In this document: positions 47,604-60,420 of the stretch, in pieces
How positions within the stretch are numbered: position 1 is the first letter of the stretch
How the letters are laid out: each line of letters opens with the position of its first letter
NCBI RefSeq assembly: GCF_964355755.1
Contig: NC_092672.1
Span: 22,628,501 to 22,692,500, forward strand
Direction: 5' to 3'
From: Antedon mediterranea
Lineage: Eukaryota; Echinodermata; Crinoidea; Comatulida; Antedonidae
Length of the DNA stretch: 64,000 nt
Notes under the pieces: model-generated
Told to the model about the DNA's origin: nothing
Databases searched by the model: none
What the model saw: only the letters and a program-made list of their open reading frames with translations
Made by a program: the position numbers and the translations under genes

Positions 47604-48884
47604 TAACAATTTTGACGAAGGAGGGTTAAAAATTCCCCATATTAAGAGTTACTGTACATCTCTCAAATCATGTTGGGTGAAAAGATATCTTGATGGAAAT
47701 CAATCCAAGTGGAAAGTGTTTTTAAAAAGTAAGATTAAAGAGGTTGGAGGAAATATTGTTTTCGAAACCAACTTTTCTAAATCTTCAAAAATATTAAAAC
47801 AATTTGAAAGGTTCCATAAAGATATACTCTCTGCGTGGAGTGAATACAATTTTGTAGAACCGTATACAATAGAGGACATCTTAAATCAATCTTTATGGAA
47901 CAACTCATGTTTTGATAAAAGAGAATTTAAAGTTGAAAAAAATTGGTTGGTTAAAAATGTAAACTATGTAAAAGATATCGTGAACAAAGAAGGGAAAATA
48001 TTAGAACTAGACGAATTTAACCAAAAATATAATTTTAAACCAGACTTCTTATTATATCACCAGATTGTAAATTCAATTCCAAAGCTCTGGAAACAGAAAT
48101 TAATTAAACAAGGTATAAACACAACTAATGAAGTTGAATCTAAATTACAGACATTCATTTCTGTGAAAACGAGAAATTGTCATTATATCTATAAACACAT
48201 TATATTAAAAAATGTTGAAGAGCCAATTGGAATTGAATCCAAATGGGAAAAAGGAGTTTGACAACAAACTTAATTGGAAAAACCTTTTCTCAAATTTACA
48301 CGCCTGTACAAATGACACTAAGCTAAAAAATGTTCAATTTAAATTTATTCATCGTATAATTTATACAAATACAATGCTCTTTAAGATGTCAAAGGTCGAT
48401 TCACCAATGTGTCGTTTCTGCAAGGAAAAGCAGGAAACACTGCTACATATGTTCTTTGAATGTGATCTGGTAAAGAAAATTTGGGAAAATGTAAATCAAT
48501 ATATGTATCGAAATATCAACAATAACTTAATTATCACCAAAGAAAGTATATGTTTTGGTTTTGGAAAAACACACAGTGATGCAAACATTTTAATTTTAAT
48601 TACCAAGTGGTACATATTTAGTTGCAAAATCAAAAAACAATTACTTAATTATAATCATTTATTTCACATTTACCAAAAATACAAGGCAACCATATTATTA
48701 GCAAAATGATTATTATTAAGTGTATTGTTGCGATACATTACTTTTTTTTCTTTAATTTCATTACTCTCTTATTTTTGAGAGAGTATTATATCGTTTTAAT
48801 AGTTACGTTGCCTTTATATATTAATTTTGTATTATGTATGTGATGAAATGAAATAAAAAAAAAAAAAAATAAAAAAAAAAAAAA
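47604..48884 (+). mobile_element. 5'-truncated LINE (L1/Tx1-like) with poly-A tail
   Basis: Only the last ~1.1 kb of ORF2 and a short 3' UTR are present, followed by an A-rich tail (48852-48886) and an exact 12-bp target duplication. This is the usual product of target-primed reverse transcription. The zinc-binding C-terminal domain and the GGLKIPH motif at the start suit an L1/Tx1-like clade, but the reverse transcriptase domain itself is missing, so the clade is uncertain. Confidence 0.85.
47608..48709 (+). pseudogene. LINE ORF2 C-terminal region with one frameshift
   Basis: This is the part after the reverse transcriptase domain of a non-LTR retrotransposon ORF2 protein. It begins NFDEGGLKIPHIKSY and runs in one frame to 48261 and in a second frame to 48709. 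The two join near 48240 in an A run (GAAAAAGG) by a single-base indel, after which EFDNKLNWKNLF continues the protein. Near the end is the zinc-binding knuckle MCRFCKEKQETLLHMFFECD (C-x2-C-x8-H-x4-C), typical of the zf-RVT domain. There are no other stops over ~1.1 kb, so decay is slight. The ATG at 47599 lies in the target duplication and is not a true start. Confidence 0.8.
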
Positions 48885-48896
48885 AACATTAATGTT

Positions 48897-51800
48897 AAAA
48901 GATTATTTTTAAAAGAACTTATATTATAATTTCAATTTTCAGTACAAGCTATTTAACAATTTAAAAAAAATATATGCAAAGTTATTGTAGCATAACTTTA
49001 TATTTTAATCAATGGATGTAAATGACTTTGCATTATATAAATGTATTACAATTGTTTATAAACTCTTAATTGTTGTAGATTCTATTTCAGTACAACCTTT
49101 TTTTAAAACTAATATTGACCTTGGTTCATCCTTGTTTCAGTTTGATGGTCCTACCTTTTCAATAGAATTACATTCATGTTCACAGAGTAAATTAAGATTT
49201 ATCTCCTTTAAAATTAAATTCAATAAAACTATATCCCATAACAATTTTCCTGTGAATAAATAGATGGAATTATTCTTAGTTTATTGATTTGATTCAGACC
49301 AATTTCATACACATTTAGCAATATTTTTTTCATTTTTTAACTAATAATATGCATAGAAAATGTTTATTTTACAACTACAATACCTCATTAAGTAATTCAT
49401 TTATTTACTTTTTTATGGCTTTAACTAGTTGAATTCTCTCATGGTACCAATATAAAGTCTTAATCGGCAATACATTTCTATTGATCATACATTCTAATAA
49501 TTAATGTTTCATATTTTTTTGGATTTTATTGTGTTACAATAAAGTAAAAATAAACGGTGTGGGAAAAAACATTATCAGATGACTAAATATATGTAATATA
49601 ACGTTTTAATACATTTCTGGTGTTTTTGTACAACTTCAAATTTTTATTTATGTGCTATAGTTTAGTAGTAAACTAAATTTATCTTCCCATTTCCACCCTT
49701 TAAGACAGAATAGTCCAACTTCCCTTCCCCTGTAGTAGAGCACCGTATCAAGAATGTTAAATAACAGACAAGAGACATAAAATTGCTTGTCTACATACAC
49801 TTTATTCACAGTACACATATGGCTGAATGCATATAACAACATTACTATAAGCCCAACAACTGGGAAACCTTTAACATGTGGCTTACCTTTCATCGGTCAT
49901 GCTTTTTTTTTAAGGTAACACCAACCCAGCGAATGCTATGCAGTCCAAATAGATACTTATTGTACCCACATCTTCGTAAAATATCCTTAAATAGCACGGC
50001 AGCGTGAATAGGACATCTTTCTAGCATGTGCCTACTAGTTGATTTCACTGACTAAATAGTGCTAATGTGGTTCCATGCCTTCTACTCTCTATCAGCATGT
50101 ATAAAGACCCAGGTATCTGTGTTCAACAATAATGTCCAACCACCAATAGTTTTGATAGTTCAGACACTGAATTATTTAATATTTTAAATAAACCAAAATA
50201 AATTTACACTATCTAGTATCTTTGTAAAAAATTTATAAAATATGCACTTGATGTTAATTTTCCTTTTACCCAAACCTTGTATTATTTTAGATAAATACAG
50301 AATTTAATTTACAGTATTGTGGTACAAAACTATGAAACCAAGACCTTCTGTTTTTGAATTATTTCTTGTAGATGTTAAAACTTTGATTAGTTTTATAAAC
50401 TACACCTTTTCACCTTCTGTCAATTATATAAGAATGTATTTATTCTGTTACTGACATTCAATGATTCAGGTTTCTCCTCATCTAATGTTCAAGCAGCATT
50501 GTTATAATTTTTTTTTATTGAGAATTGTCCTATAATTTCACATATAAATTCATTATTCCCTCAGATTTGGAATCAAAATAAAATGTACAATGACTTAGGA
50601 ATGTATTTAATAATTGCCTTGATTTAATGCACAACTATTAATTTAGATTGTATACTGGCTTTTTCTTTTTATCCAAATGTACATATGAAAAACATAAGCA
50701 CTCATTTTGAGGGCTTGTGATGAGTTGAAAAACAAATAACAATATTATCAAGTTAAAGTTCAAAACACTTTTTTCTGTAATGGTCAAATGAATACAAAAC
50801 AGAAAATATATTTAGGTTACATTTGTTTAAAAAGTAGCATGAAAATATATAAAATAAAATACATGAATAAAGGTAATGACCATTACAGGAACCAGAACTT
50901 AAAACTAATAAATAAATTCAAAAGAAATATAGACAATAGCGTATTATTTCATCAGAAAAGTAGTTGGAGAGATAGTGATTTTTCAAATATCATTTAAAAG
51001 TTTTTACAATTAGAAACAATGATTAAATCAAGACTATTCCACTTATATTTGGGGTATCACTTGGTTTGTCAATTAAAAAATTTAATATATTTTTGTTAAA
51101 TACTTAATTTTGTAGTTAAGCATCATTTTTTGGTTTATAATTGCTAAACCTTCACTCTCGGATTAGAGAGGGCGTAATCACCAGCCCAAACAATTTTACA
51201 GTACTGTATAAGTAAAACATTTTATTTTAATTTCTTTAGAATACCAATATATTTAGATATTTGATTTGATAAAAATTGTTGGCAGCCAATAATCTAAAAG
51301 ACCAAGGATTGATACTTCACTTTTTCTTTAAATTAATTTTCTATTAAAAAACATAACAATTGTTGTTTGTAAGTTTATATATAATACAATTAGTTTTAGC
51401 TGTATTAATTAATAATTGGTTTGTAGTAAACCATTCACTAGCTTATTTAAATCTAAATTAAAAAATTTCAACAAGACATCAATATTGTTATTAAAATATA
51501 AGAAAGTTGTATCATCTGCAAAAAAAGGGTTGTCTGGAAGATTTACTAATTATTAATTTGAAATAATGATTTTCATCTGTAAAATAGCTTTTAAACTAAT
51601 CTAAGAAAGGCCCCAAAATACCATAACGAAACAACTTGAAAATATTATGGTTAACAACATCAACATTTTAGAAAATCTAGAAAAGTACTTCATAAAATTA
51701 ATTGTTTTCAAATGCAGTATTAAGGGAATTAGTGAGTTCAAGAAAAGCATGACAAGTGGTATTGTATGCATACATTTTTCATTATTTTTTGAAAAAAAAT

Positions 51801-52948
51801 GGGTAAAATTAAGATTGGTATAAAAGTATCCGTTTTTAAATACAGGATTAACTTTTAATATGATTAGGAACAGAACCCATCATGAATGATGGCTTATAAT
51901 TAATGGCGCAACCTTTTTAAGAATCACGCCCTCAACCTTTACTAGAATATAAATTATTAATTATATTAAGCACTTCTGTTTCAGATATAAATGAGAGGCT
52001 ATATGGGAGGTGGTAATTAAGAGATTAGGTCTTTGGTATTTTTAGGAATATAGAATTACAGGTAGTTCTACACATTTTTGAAAAATAATCACTGAATTCT
52101 GGCTAGTTAGATTTGTATAATATTCATCATTCATGTATTTTTACTTTCTCTACCGGGATTAATTACAGAAATTTTTACTTCTCATTTTTTTTAAATGTTA
52201 CATTTAATCTGATTGAATTTAGTTTTGTAGCATTTTTTTCATTTGAAGTGCAGCAGTAATGTTGCTATACTTTTTATATCTTGAGATATCGGAACATTTA
52301 TGAATTTATTTAAAGTTTATGCTTACGTTTACTAAATTGATTTAGGTGGAGTGGGTAGAGGGGTGTCATCCATAGTTGTTTTAGTGTTGTTTTTTTCCTT
52401 GAACTGCAAAAAGTTTATAAAAAAAATGTATCCAACATTAGAATTAACTGTAAAGTTTAGACCAATCAGTTGCAAAATGCACCTATATCTCTAATTCAGT
52501 ATGAATGTTCAGGAACGTCAACCTATTTTAAAGTTAATCATAATCAATTATTTTTTAAATAGGTAAATGATCAGAGATGTCTGTAAAAATGTGTGTAAAA
52601 ATAAGTTCTGCATTAATTTATTTTTTTTTCTCGTTGGTTTATAAATCCTAGGGAAAAAAGAACAATAATTGATAAGATGATACAAAATAATTATTAATTA
52701 GATTATGCTTATTAATTTGATTAAAACAATGTTGTATTTTCTCACAATATTCCAAAATCTTCATGATTTAAACTTTGAAAACAATTAATTTATAATAACA
52801 GCAAGATGTTCTATGTTATTATATTTCAGTTGACTTAAATAAAGCCAATTATAAAATTCTTTTTTGTTTTATTGATTTATAAAAAGCTAATCAGATAGTT
52901 CTTTTGTCAATAATAAATCTGGTCATATTTTGTAATAAATAAAAACTG
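48897..52948. other. AT-rich DNA, nothing recognised
   Basis: About 4 kb of very AT-rich sequence. Open frames (for example 49012-49263 and 50788-50997 on +, 49648-49893 on -) are short, low in complexity and without domains. A small hairpin, CTCTCGGATTAGAGAG, lies near 51154. Confidence 0.35.
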
Positions 52949-53193
52949 CCCATAACAAAAAGTCTTAGTAGTTATAGCTCTATAGCGGTTAGCCTTATAG
53001 TCTATCCGGCTTAGTAGATATAGAGCTGTCGCCTATTTATCACCTACTAGTAGATAGATATTTGATAGATTTTTTATAGTCGTTAGTAGATTTTTGCCTC
53101 ATTAGCATATTTCGCGATGATATTAGTAGGCGACACCTACTAAATACAACTATTATTAGACTACCAATAATCTATCTAGAATGGATTCTTAAT

Positions 53194-54390
53194 TGGCTAT
53201 TATTTGGCTTTTAAAAATCTACATTAATTTGCTATTTATGGGCTATTAAAAATCTACTAATTAAATGACTATTATTGGGCTATTAAAAATCTGTATAAAT
53301 TGGCTATTATTTGGCAATTAAAAATCTACATAAAATGGCTATAATTTGTCTACTTAAAATCTACATTATTTGGCTATTAATATACTATTAAAAATCTACT
53401 AAATAATTGGCTATTATTCAGCTACTAAAAATCTACATTATTTGCCTATTATTGGGCTATTAAAAATCTACTTAAAAATGGCTATTATTTGTCTACTAAA
53501 AATCTACATTATTTGGCTATTATTGGGCTATTAAAAATCTACATAAAAATGGCTATTATTTGTCTACTAAAAATCTACATTATTTGACTATTATTGGGCT
53601 ATTAAAAATCTACATAAAAATGGCTATTATTTGTCTACTAAAAATCTACATTATTTGGCTATTATTGGGCTATTAAAAATCTACATAAAAATGGCTATTA
53701 TTTGTCTACTAAAAATCTACATTATTTGGATATTATTGGTCTATTAAAAATCTACTTTAAAATGGCTATTATTTGTCTACTAAAAATCTACATTATTTGG
53801 CTATTATTGGTCTATTAAAAATCTACTTAAAAATGGCTATTATTTGTCTACTAAAAATCTACATTATTTGGCTATTATTGGGCTGTTAAAAATCTACTTA
53901 AAAATGGCTATTATTTGTCTACTAAAAATCTACATTATTTGGCTATTATTGGGCTATTAAAAATATACATTATTTGGCTATTATTGGGCTATTAAAAATC
54001 TACATTATTTGGCTATTATTGGACTATTAAAAATCTACATAAATTGGCGACTATTGGGATATTAAAAATCTACATTATTTGGCTATTCAAAATCTACATA
54101 AATTGGCTATTATTGGGCTATTAAATATCTACATTATTTGGCTATTAAAAATCTACTAAATAATTGGCTATTAAAAATCTACATATAACTACTATTGGGC
54201 TATTAACAATCTACATATAGATATTATTGGACTATTAAAAATCTACATATAACTATTATTGGACTATTAACAATCTACATATAGATATTATTGGGCTATT
54301 AAAAATCTACATATAAATTGGCTATTAAAAATCTACATAAATTAACTACTGTTAATTTAGATACTTAAAATCTACAGAAATTAAAAATCT
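53194..54390. repeat. 71-bp dimeric tandem array (array 1)
   Basis: The half-unit GGCTATTAYT...CTATTAAAAATCTACAT is 34-37 bp. In the centre the halves alternate as a 71-bp dimer: GTCTACTAAAAATCTACATT falls at 53491, 53562, 53633, 53704, 53775, 53846 and 53917, exactly 71 bp apart. Toward both edges the units become irregular single halves. No coding potential. Confidence 0.9.
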
Positions 54391-54817
54391 AATCTTTTCT
54401 GGCTAAAATACAGATACAGAACAATAATTCATCTTATTGGCAAATAACAAATGTATAATGATTAAAAAAATAACAAATTAATTTGTTTCCCATATTTGTA
54501 AACCTTAATCTTGTCCATACATATGCGAGTCCGAAAACTTTAAGCACATATTTTAACTCAGTTGGACATGTAAAAAGAAGAATACCAAACAACAACAGTT
54601 ACTTTTGTAACAATTTAGACTTATTAAGTGAAACAAGACATTAGTAACCAAATATACAGTATACATTATTTATAAATTTATTTAACAAAAAATTAAGATA
54701 GTACATTATTTGTAAACCTTAATATCTTAACCATAACATTGCACATGTTTTAACTCAGCTGGACATGTAAAAGGAAGAATACCAAACAACAACAACAGTT
54801 ACTTTTGTAACAATTTA

Positions 54818-55634
54818 GGCCCTGTTTCTGCTGCCAACTAAATACCGTATATTATACGGTATTTTTTGAATACCGTATATATACGGTATATTTTTGGCAG
54901 CAGAAACTGCGCTCATAAAAAATATACCGTATTTTGTATACCGTATTTTCCCCACAAAATTTGTGGATAAAATACGGTATTTACAAATTTATACCGTATT
55001 TTTTGTACCCGTTTCTGCTGCCAATAAAAAATACCGTATTTTTTTTTTACATGACAAAAGGTCAACATTCGTGTTTTTATTTTCTGTCGCTGTCAGCTGC
55101 TTTTTCACACGTGTATAGATATATTCGGCGAAAATGTGGAGCGAAGACGTCACAGTTTTACTAAATAAATGTGTGTGGGGAAGCTAAAATGTCTGGCCAA
55201 CTAATAAAAGGAACAACCACATTTATAAAGACATTTCTAAAAAAATAAAGCAGGAGTATGGAATAGACTTGTCTCCAAAGCAAGTAAACTCAAAGCTGAA
55301 GAGCCTGCGAAAGCAGTACAACATTGCAAAATACAATAACTCGGGGAGGGAACGAATTAATTTTCCCCATTACGATGTTTTCTGTGCTCTCACAACATCT
55401 CTATCACTAGGGCTAGGCTGTTGAAAGTGAGACGTAAAACTTCCTTTATTGCGACTTTTAATTATCGACCAAATAAATGAATGGCAATTTGGGTAAAAAA
55501 GATGAAATTTAACACGACCACCCAAGAAGTATTGTTAGCAGAAACGGGGTACTAAAAAATACGGTATAAAAAATACCGTATTTTATACCGTATTTTTATA
55601 CCGTATTTTGAGCAGTTGCAGCAGAAACAGGCCC
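54818..55634. mobile_element. PIF/Harbinger element carrying only a Myb/SANT remnant
   Basis: Ends GGCCCTGTTTCTGCTGC and (reverse complement) GGGCCTGTTTCTGCTGC are flanked by TTA on both sides, the PIF/Harbinger target. The neighbouring tandem copy near 54610-54625 reads CAATTTAGACTTATTAAG uninterrupted and serves as an empty site. Inside are repeated ATACCGTAT motifs near both ends and a broken Myb/SANT gene, but no DDE transposase. Autonomous PIF/Harbinger elements encode both a transposase and a Myb-like protein. Confidence 0.85.
55134..55424 (+). pseudogene. PIF/Harbinger Myb/SANT-like (MADF-type) protein, broken
   Basis: In PIF/Harbinger elements a Myb-like partner protein binds DNA and brings the transposase to the ends and the nucleus. 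From ATG at 55134 the frame reads MWSEDVTVLLNKCVWGS and then a stop at 55185-55187. The same frame continues without another stop to 55422-55424. It shows NNHIYKDISKKIKQEYGI, SPKQVNSKLKSLRKQYNIAK and SGRERINFPHYD, the pattern of a three-helix Myb/SANT or MADF domain (N-terminal W, Y-x-x-I, a third helix with K-x-L-x-x-x-Y, then FP-x-Y). Only ~95 codons remain, enough for the domain but not the full partner protein. The stop makes it a pseudogene. Confidence 0.7.
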
Positions 55635-56135
55635 TTAGACTTATTAAGTGAAACAAGACATTAGTAACCAAATATACAGTATACATTTTATAAATTTATT
55701 TAACAAAAAATTAAGATAGTACAGTATTTGTAAACCTTAATATCTTAACCATAACATTGCACATGTTTGAACTCAGTTGGACATGTGACAGGAAGAATAC
55801 CGAGCAACAGAGCAACACTCATCACTTTTGTAACAATCTAGACTTATCGAATGAAACAAGACACAGTATCCAAATATACAGTATACATTTTATTTAAACT
55901 TCAAAATTCAAAACAATTCCTGAATGGAATTAGACCAGACAATAAGAAATGCACCAAATATTGTCACTATTGACATGAAAAATTAATTACGCAAAAGCAC
56001 ACTTCACCATAAATTAATCATCTTTGCACTTGACCATCAAATTTGTACTAGTATAGGTTAAAGATCGTCTCTCTGAAAAAATAATTGTTTAAACATTTTT
56101 TTGTTGAATATGCCATTCGAATTTTGCTATACAAG

Positions 56136-56356
56136 GGCTACCTACCAGTAACCTATTAACAGACTATAAACAAACTGATAATAGCCAGTAACTATTAATA
56201 AACTATTTATTTTATATACTTAGGCCTACTAAGAATTATTACAAATAGATACAGTAGATATAGCTAGATGACCTAGGCCTCTAGGCCTAGATACTGCATT
56301 AGAAATCTATTATTAATATCACAGTTGTAATATCTATCAACTGCATACTTACAATG
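56136..56356. repeat. Diverged relative of the 164-bp unit
   Basis: CTATTAACAGACTATAAACA, ATTAGAAATCTATTATTAAT, CACAGTTGTAATATCTATCA and ACTGCATACTT appear in the same order as in the 164-bp array. This single copy is heavily diverged, with GGCCTAGG insertions. Confidence 0.55.
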
Positions 56357-56453
56357 GGTGTCACGAAACCTAAGACCACGAAAGCTAAGACCCCCTAAGA
56401 CCTAAGATCACGAAAGCTAAGACCCAACACCTAGATTACAAATATTTATCTTT

Positions 56454-57108
56454 CGCACCTGCCTTGTATTTTAACTCCCAACATTTATTCTGAATACCAC
56501 ACCTTAGAATTGGCACTTTCATGAAAAAGAATCACATAAAAAGTAACAAATACATTTTTAAATTGATGATTTTACAGACGTTTTTCTCGCACACAAAATG
56601 ACTAGCCTACAGTACAGTAGGCCTACCCCATGGGCCATGTTCTATGTTTTTGTTTCTATGGAACGTCAAAAGAGCAAAAATTATATAGAGGGCTGAAAAC
56701 TCTGTGGAGTCCATCTACAGTGTGGATGGAACAATGTAAAATTAAAATTGTAATGATAATAGTATACTCATGCAAGTACGAAGAAATAAATACTGGCAAA
56801 TAAATTTTAATTTAAAAATCATGATAAGTTTTTTTGTTTCGTTTTCTTTCTGTTTTTATACTTGTACTATTATTGTTGCTCTTTTGGCGCTCCATAGAAA
56901 CAAAAACATTGAGCATGGGGAGCTCGAGGAGTTACATTACAGTATACAAAGAAACACATCTGTAAAATCATCAATTTAAAGGATTTATTTATTTGTTATT
57001 ATGTGTTTCTCCTTCTGAAAGTACTTATAAGTCCTAATTTTAAAGTGTGGTGTTCAGGATAAAGTTAGTCAACAAATTTGGAGTCAAAATACAAGAAAGG
57101 CAGGTGCG
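56454..57108. mobile_element. Fold-back element
   Basis: A left arm (56454-56676, starting CGCACCTGCCTTGTATTTTA) and a right arm (56875-57108, ending AAGGCAGGTGCG) are imperfect inverted repeats of ~230 bp around a 200-bp loop. Matching blocks include ACCACACCTTAGAATT, GATGATTTTACAGA and TTTTTGTTTCTATGG. A frame at 56770-56979 spans the loop and the right arm and is not thought to be a gene. Just outside, CACGAAAGCTAAGACC is directly repeated near 56383 and 56409. No target duplication was found. Confidence 0.65.
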
Positions 57109-58021
57109 TAAGAAAAACATCCTCTGAACCAACACAATGGAGTAAATATATACCAACAAACAACCCGTCAAGTTTGTTTGTTGTAAAGTAAAAATATACA
57201 TTTACTCAACGGGCGAAAATAATGTGAGTTTATCTATGTTTTGCGGTAGTATTAAATTATATTTATGGTAATAAATGAAACCTACTGTGTTTAAAATTAT
57301 GTATAATAATAACCTATTAATAGACTAGGCTTAGGCCTATTAACAAACTGATAATAGGCCTAGGCAGCCCAGTATAACTATTTAGTATTAATATTATAAA
57401 CTAAAAAATCTATTTTATAATTGAACCCTGGGAAGTAGGCCTACAACTTGTGGCTTATTACTATGTTTTCATTTATGTACACACCTATAATTATATTATA
57501 CTGTATAATGCCATTGTTGAATAAATAAATGTTTTTTGAACAACAAACAGGCAATGTAGGGCCTAGGCTAACTAGTAGTAGGCCTATAAGCCTAGGCTAT
57601 AAAGTATATTAGGCCTAGGCTAGGCTATTATAATTATAACTTGAATGAAAAATGCCTAGTGCAATTTAAAAAAGACTAGGCCTAGGCTAGGGCCTACCTA
57701 GCTTAGTAGCCTAGCCTAGCCTAGGCCTACTAACTAATACAGGCCTGGCTAGGTTATAGAGCCTACTAGAGGCCTACTAGCCTAGCTTCTAGCCTATCAA
57801 AAAGGAACACTTTAACTTTAACAAATAAAATGTAAAGATATGGATTGATTCACTTACCACTAAACTGACATTGTGTATAAATAAACATTCATGGTCTGAT
57901 CGAAAAGGCCTACAACAAGCGAATGCTCCTTTTTTCTCTGATCATCTGCATCGTGCCTGCTGCTGCTACAAAAAAAAACCGGGAATTTGGGTGTAACAAT
58001 TGTTATACACACGCACTAATA
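57109..58021. repeat. GGCCTA-rich and diverged satellite sequence
   Basis: 57300-57420 holds another diverged CTATTAACAAACTGATAATA unit. 57540-57800 is dominated by overlapping CTAGGCCTA, GGCCTAGGC and CTACTAG palindromic motifs. 57800-58020 is ordinary DNA leading into the 164-bp array. No gene seen. Confidence 0.5.
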
Positions 58022-60420
58022 TATAGACAACGGCTATCTATAATCTATTAACAAACTACATTTTACATTTTACATTTAACTTATATTCCATACTGTACCA
58101 TATCTATTATATATAGATAGATGGAGACTACTACAAGTCTATTAGAAATCTATGAGTAACACAGTTTTGTATTATCTATCAACTGTCTACTTATAATAGA
58201 TAGACAACAGCTATCTATAATCTATTAACAAACTACATTTAACATATATTCCATACCTACTAAATATCTATTATATATAGATAGATGGAGACTACTACAA
58301 GTCTATTAGAAATCTATGAGTAACACAGTTTTGTATTATCTATCAACTGTCTATTTATAATAGATAGACAACAACTATCTATAACCTATTAACAAACTAC
58401 ATTTAACTTTCCTTCCATACCTACTAAATATCTATTATATATAGATAGATGGAGGCTACTACAAATCTATTAGAAATCTATGAGTAACACAGTTTTGTAT
58501 TATCTATCAACTGTCTATTTATAATAGATAGACAACAGCTATCTATAACCTATTAACAAACTACATTTAACATATATTCCATACCTACCAAATATCTATT
58601 ATATATAGATAGATGGAGACTACTACAAGTCTATTAGAAATCTATGAGTAACACAGTTTTGTATTATCTATCAACTGTCTATTTATAATAGATAGACAAC
58701 AGATATCTATAACCTATTAACAAACTACATTTAACTTATATTCCATACCTACTAAATATCTATTATATATAGATAGATGGAGACTACTACAAGTCTATTA
58801 GAAATCTATGAGTAATACAGTTTTGTATTATCTATCAACTGTCTACTTATAATAGATAGACAACAGATATCTATAACCTATTAACAAACTACATTTAACT
58901 TATATTCCATACCTACTAAATATCTATTATATATAGATAGATGGAGACTACTACAAGTCTATTAGAAATCTATGAGTAACACAGTTTTGTATTATCTATC
59001 AACTGTCTATTTATAATAGATAGACAACAGATATCTATAACCTATTAACAAACTACATTTAACTTATATTCCATACCTACTAAATATCTATTATATATAG
59101 ATAGATGGAGACTACTATAAGTCTATTATAAATCTATGAGTAACACAGTTTTGTATTATCTATCAACTGTCTATTTATAATAGATAGACAACAGCTATCT
59201 ATAACCTATTAACAAACTACATTTAACTTGTATTCCATACCTACTAAATATCTATTATATATAGATAGATGGAGACTACTATAAGTCTATTAGAAATCTA
59301 TGAGTAACACAGTTTTGTATTATCTATCAACTGTCTACTTATAATAGATAGACAACAGCTATCTATAACCTATTAACAAACTACATTTAACTTGTATTCC
59401 ATACCTACTAAATATCTATTATATATAGATAGATGGAGACTACTACAAGTCTATTAGAAATCTATGAGTAACACAGTTTTGTATTATCTATCAACTGTCT
59501 ACTTATAATAGATAGACAACAGATATCTATAATCTATTAACAAACTACGTTTAACTTGTATTCCATACCTACTAAATATCTATTATATATAGATAGATGG
59601 AGGCTACTGTAAGTCTATTAGAAATCTATGAGTAACACAGTTTTGTATTATCTATCAACTGTCTACTTATAATAGATAGACAACAGCTATCTATAATCTA
59701 TTAACAAACTACATTTAACTTGTATTCCATACCTACTAAATATCTATTATATATAGATAGATGGAGGCTACTGTAAGTCTATTAGAAATCTATGAGTAAA
59801 ACAGTTTTGTATTATCTATCAACTGTCTACTTATAATAGATAGACAACAGATATCTATAACCTATTAACAAACTACGTTTAACTTGTATTCCATACCTAC
59901 TAAATATCTATTATATATAGATAGATGGAGACTACTACAAGTCTATTAGAAATCTATGAGTAATACAGTTTTGTATTATCTATCAACTGTCTACTTATAA
60001 TAGATAGACAACAGCTATATATAACCTATTAACAAACTACCGTTAACTTATATTCCATACCTACTAAATATCTATTATATATAGATAGATGGAGACTACT
60101 ACAAGTCTATTAGAAATCTATGACTAACACAGTTTTGTATTATCTATCAACTGTCTACTTATAATAGATAGACAACAGCTATATATAACCTATTAACAAA
60201 CTACCGTTAACTTATATTCCATACCTACTAAATATCTATTATATATAGATAGATGGAGACTACTACAAGTCTATTAGAAATCTATGACTAACACAGTTTT
60301 GTATTATCTATCAACTGTCTACTTATAATAGATAGACAACAGCTATCTATAACCTATTAACAAACTACGTTTAACTTTTTTTTCATACCTACTAAATATC
60401 TATTATATATAGATAGATGG
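58022..60420. repeat. 164-bp satellite array, ~14 copies (array 2)
   Basis: The landmark TATCTATTATATATAGATAG falls at 58111, 58265, 58429, 58593 and then every 164 bp to 60397: thirteen intervals of exactly 164 bp after a first one of 154 bp. Each unit also holds GACTACTACAAGTCTATTAG, AAATCTATGAGTAACACAGT, TATCTATCAACTGTCTAC and CTATTAACAAACTAC. Copies differ by a few substitutions and no indels, so the array was recently amplified or is kept uniform. 164 is not a multiple of three and all frames carry stops. Confidence 0.95.

Larger units (their letters stand above)
54490..55900. repeat. ~204-bp tandem repeat, three copies
   Basis: Each copy carries GTAAACCTTAAT, a CTCAGYTGGACATGT block, ACTTTTGTAACAATYTAGAC and CAAATATACAGTATACATT. 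The middle copy is interrupted by the PIF/Harbinger element at 54818-55634. Without that insertion the landmark GACTTAT recurs about every 204 bp. Confidence 0.8.
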
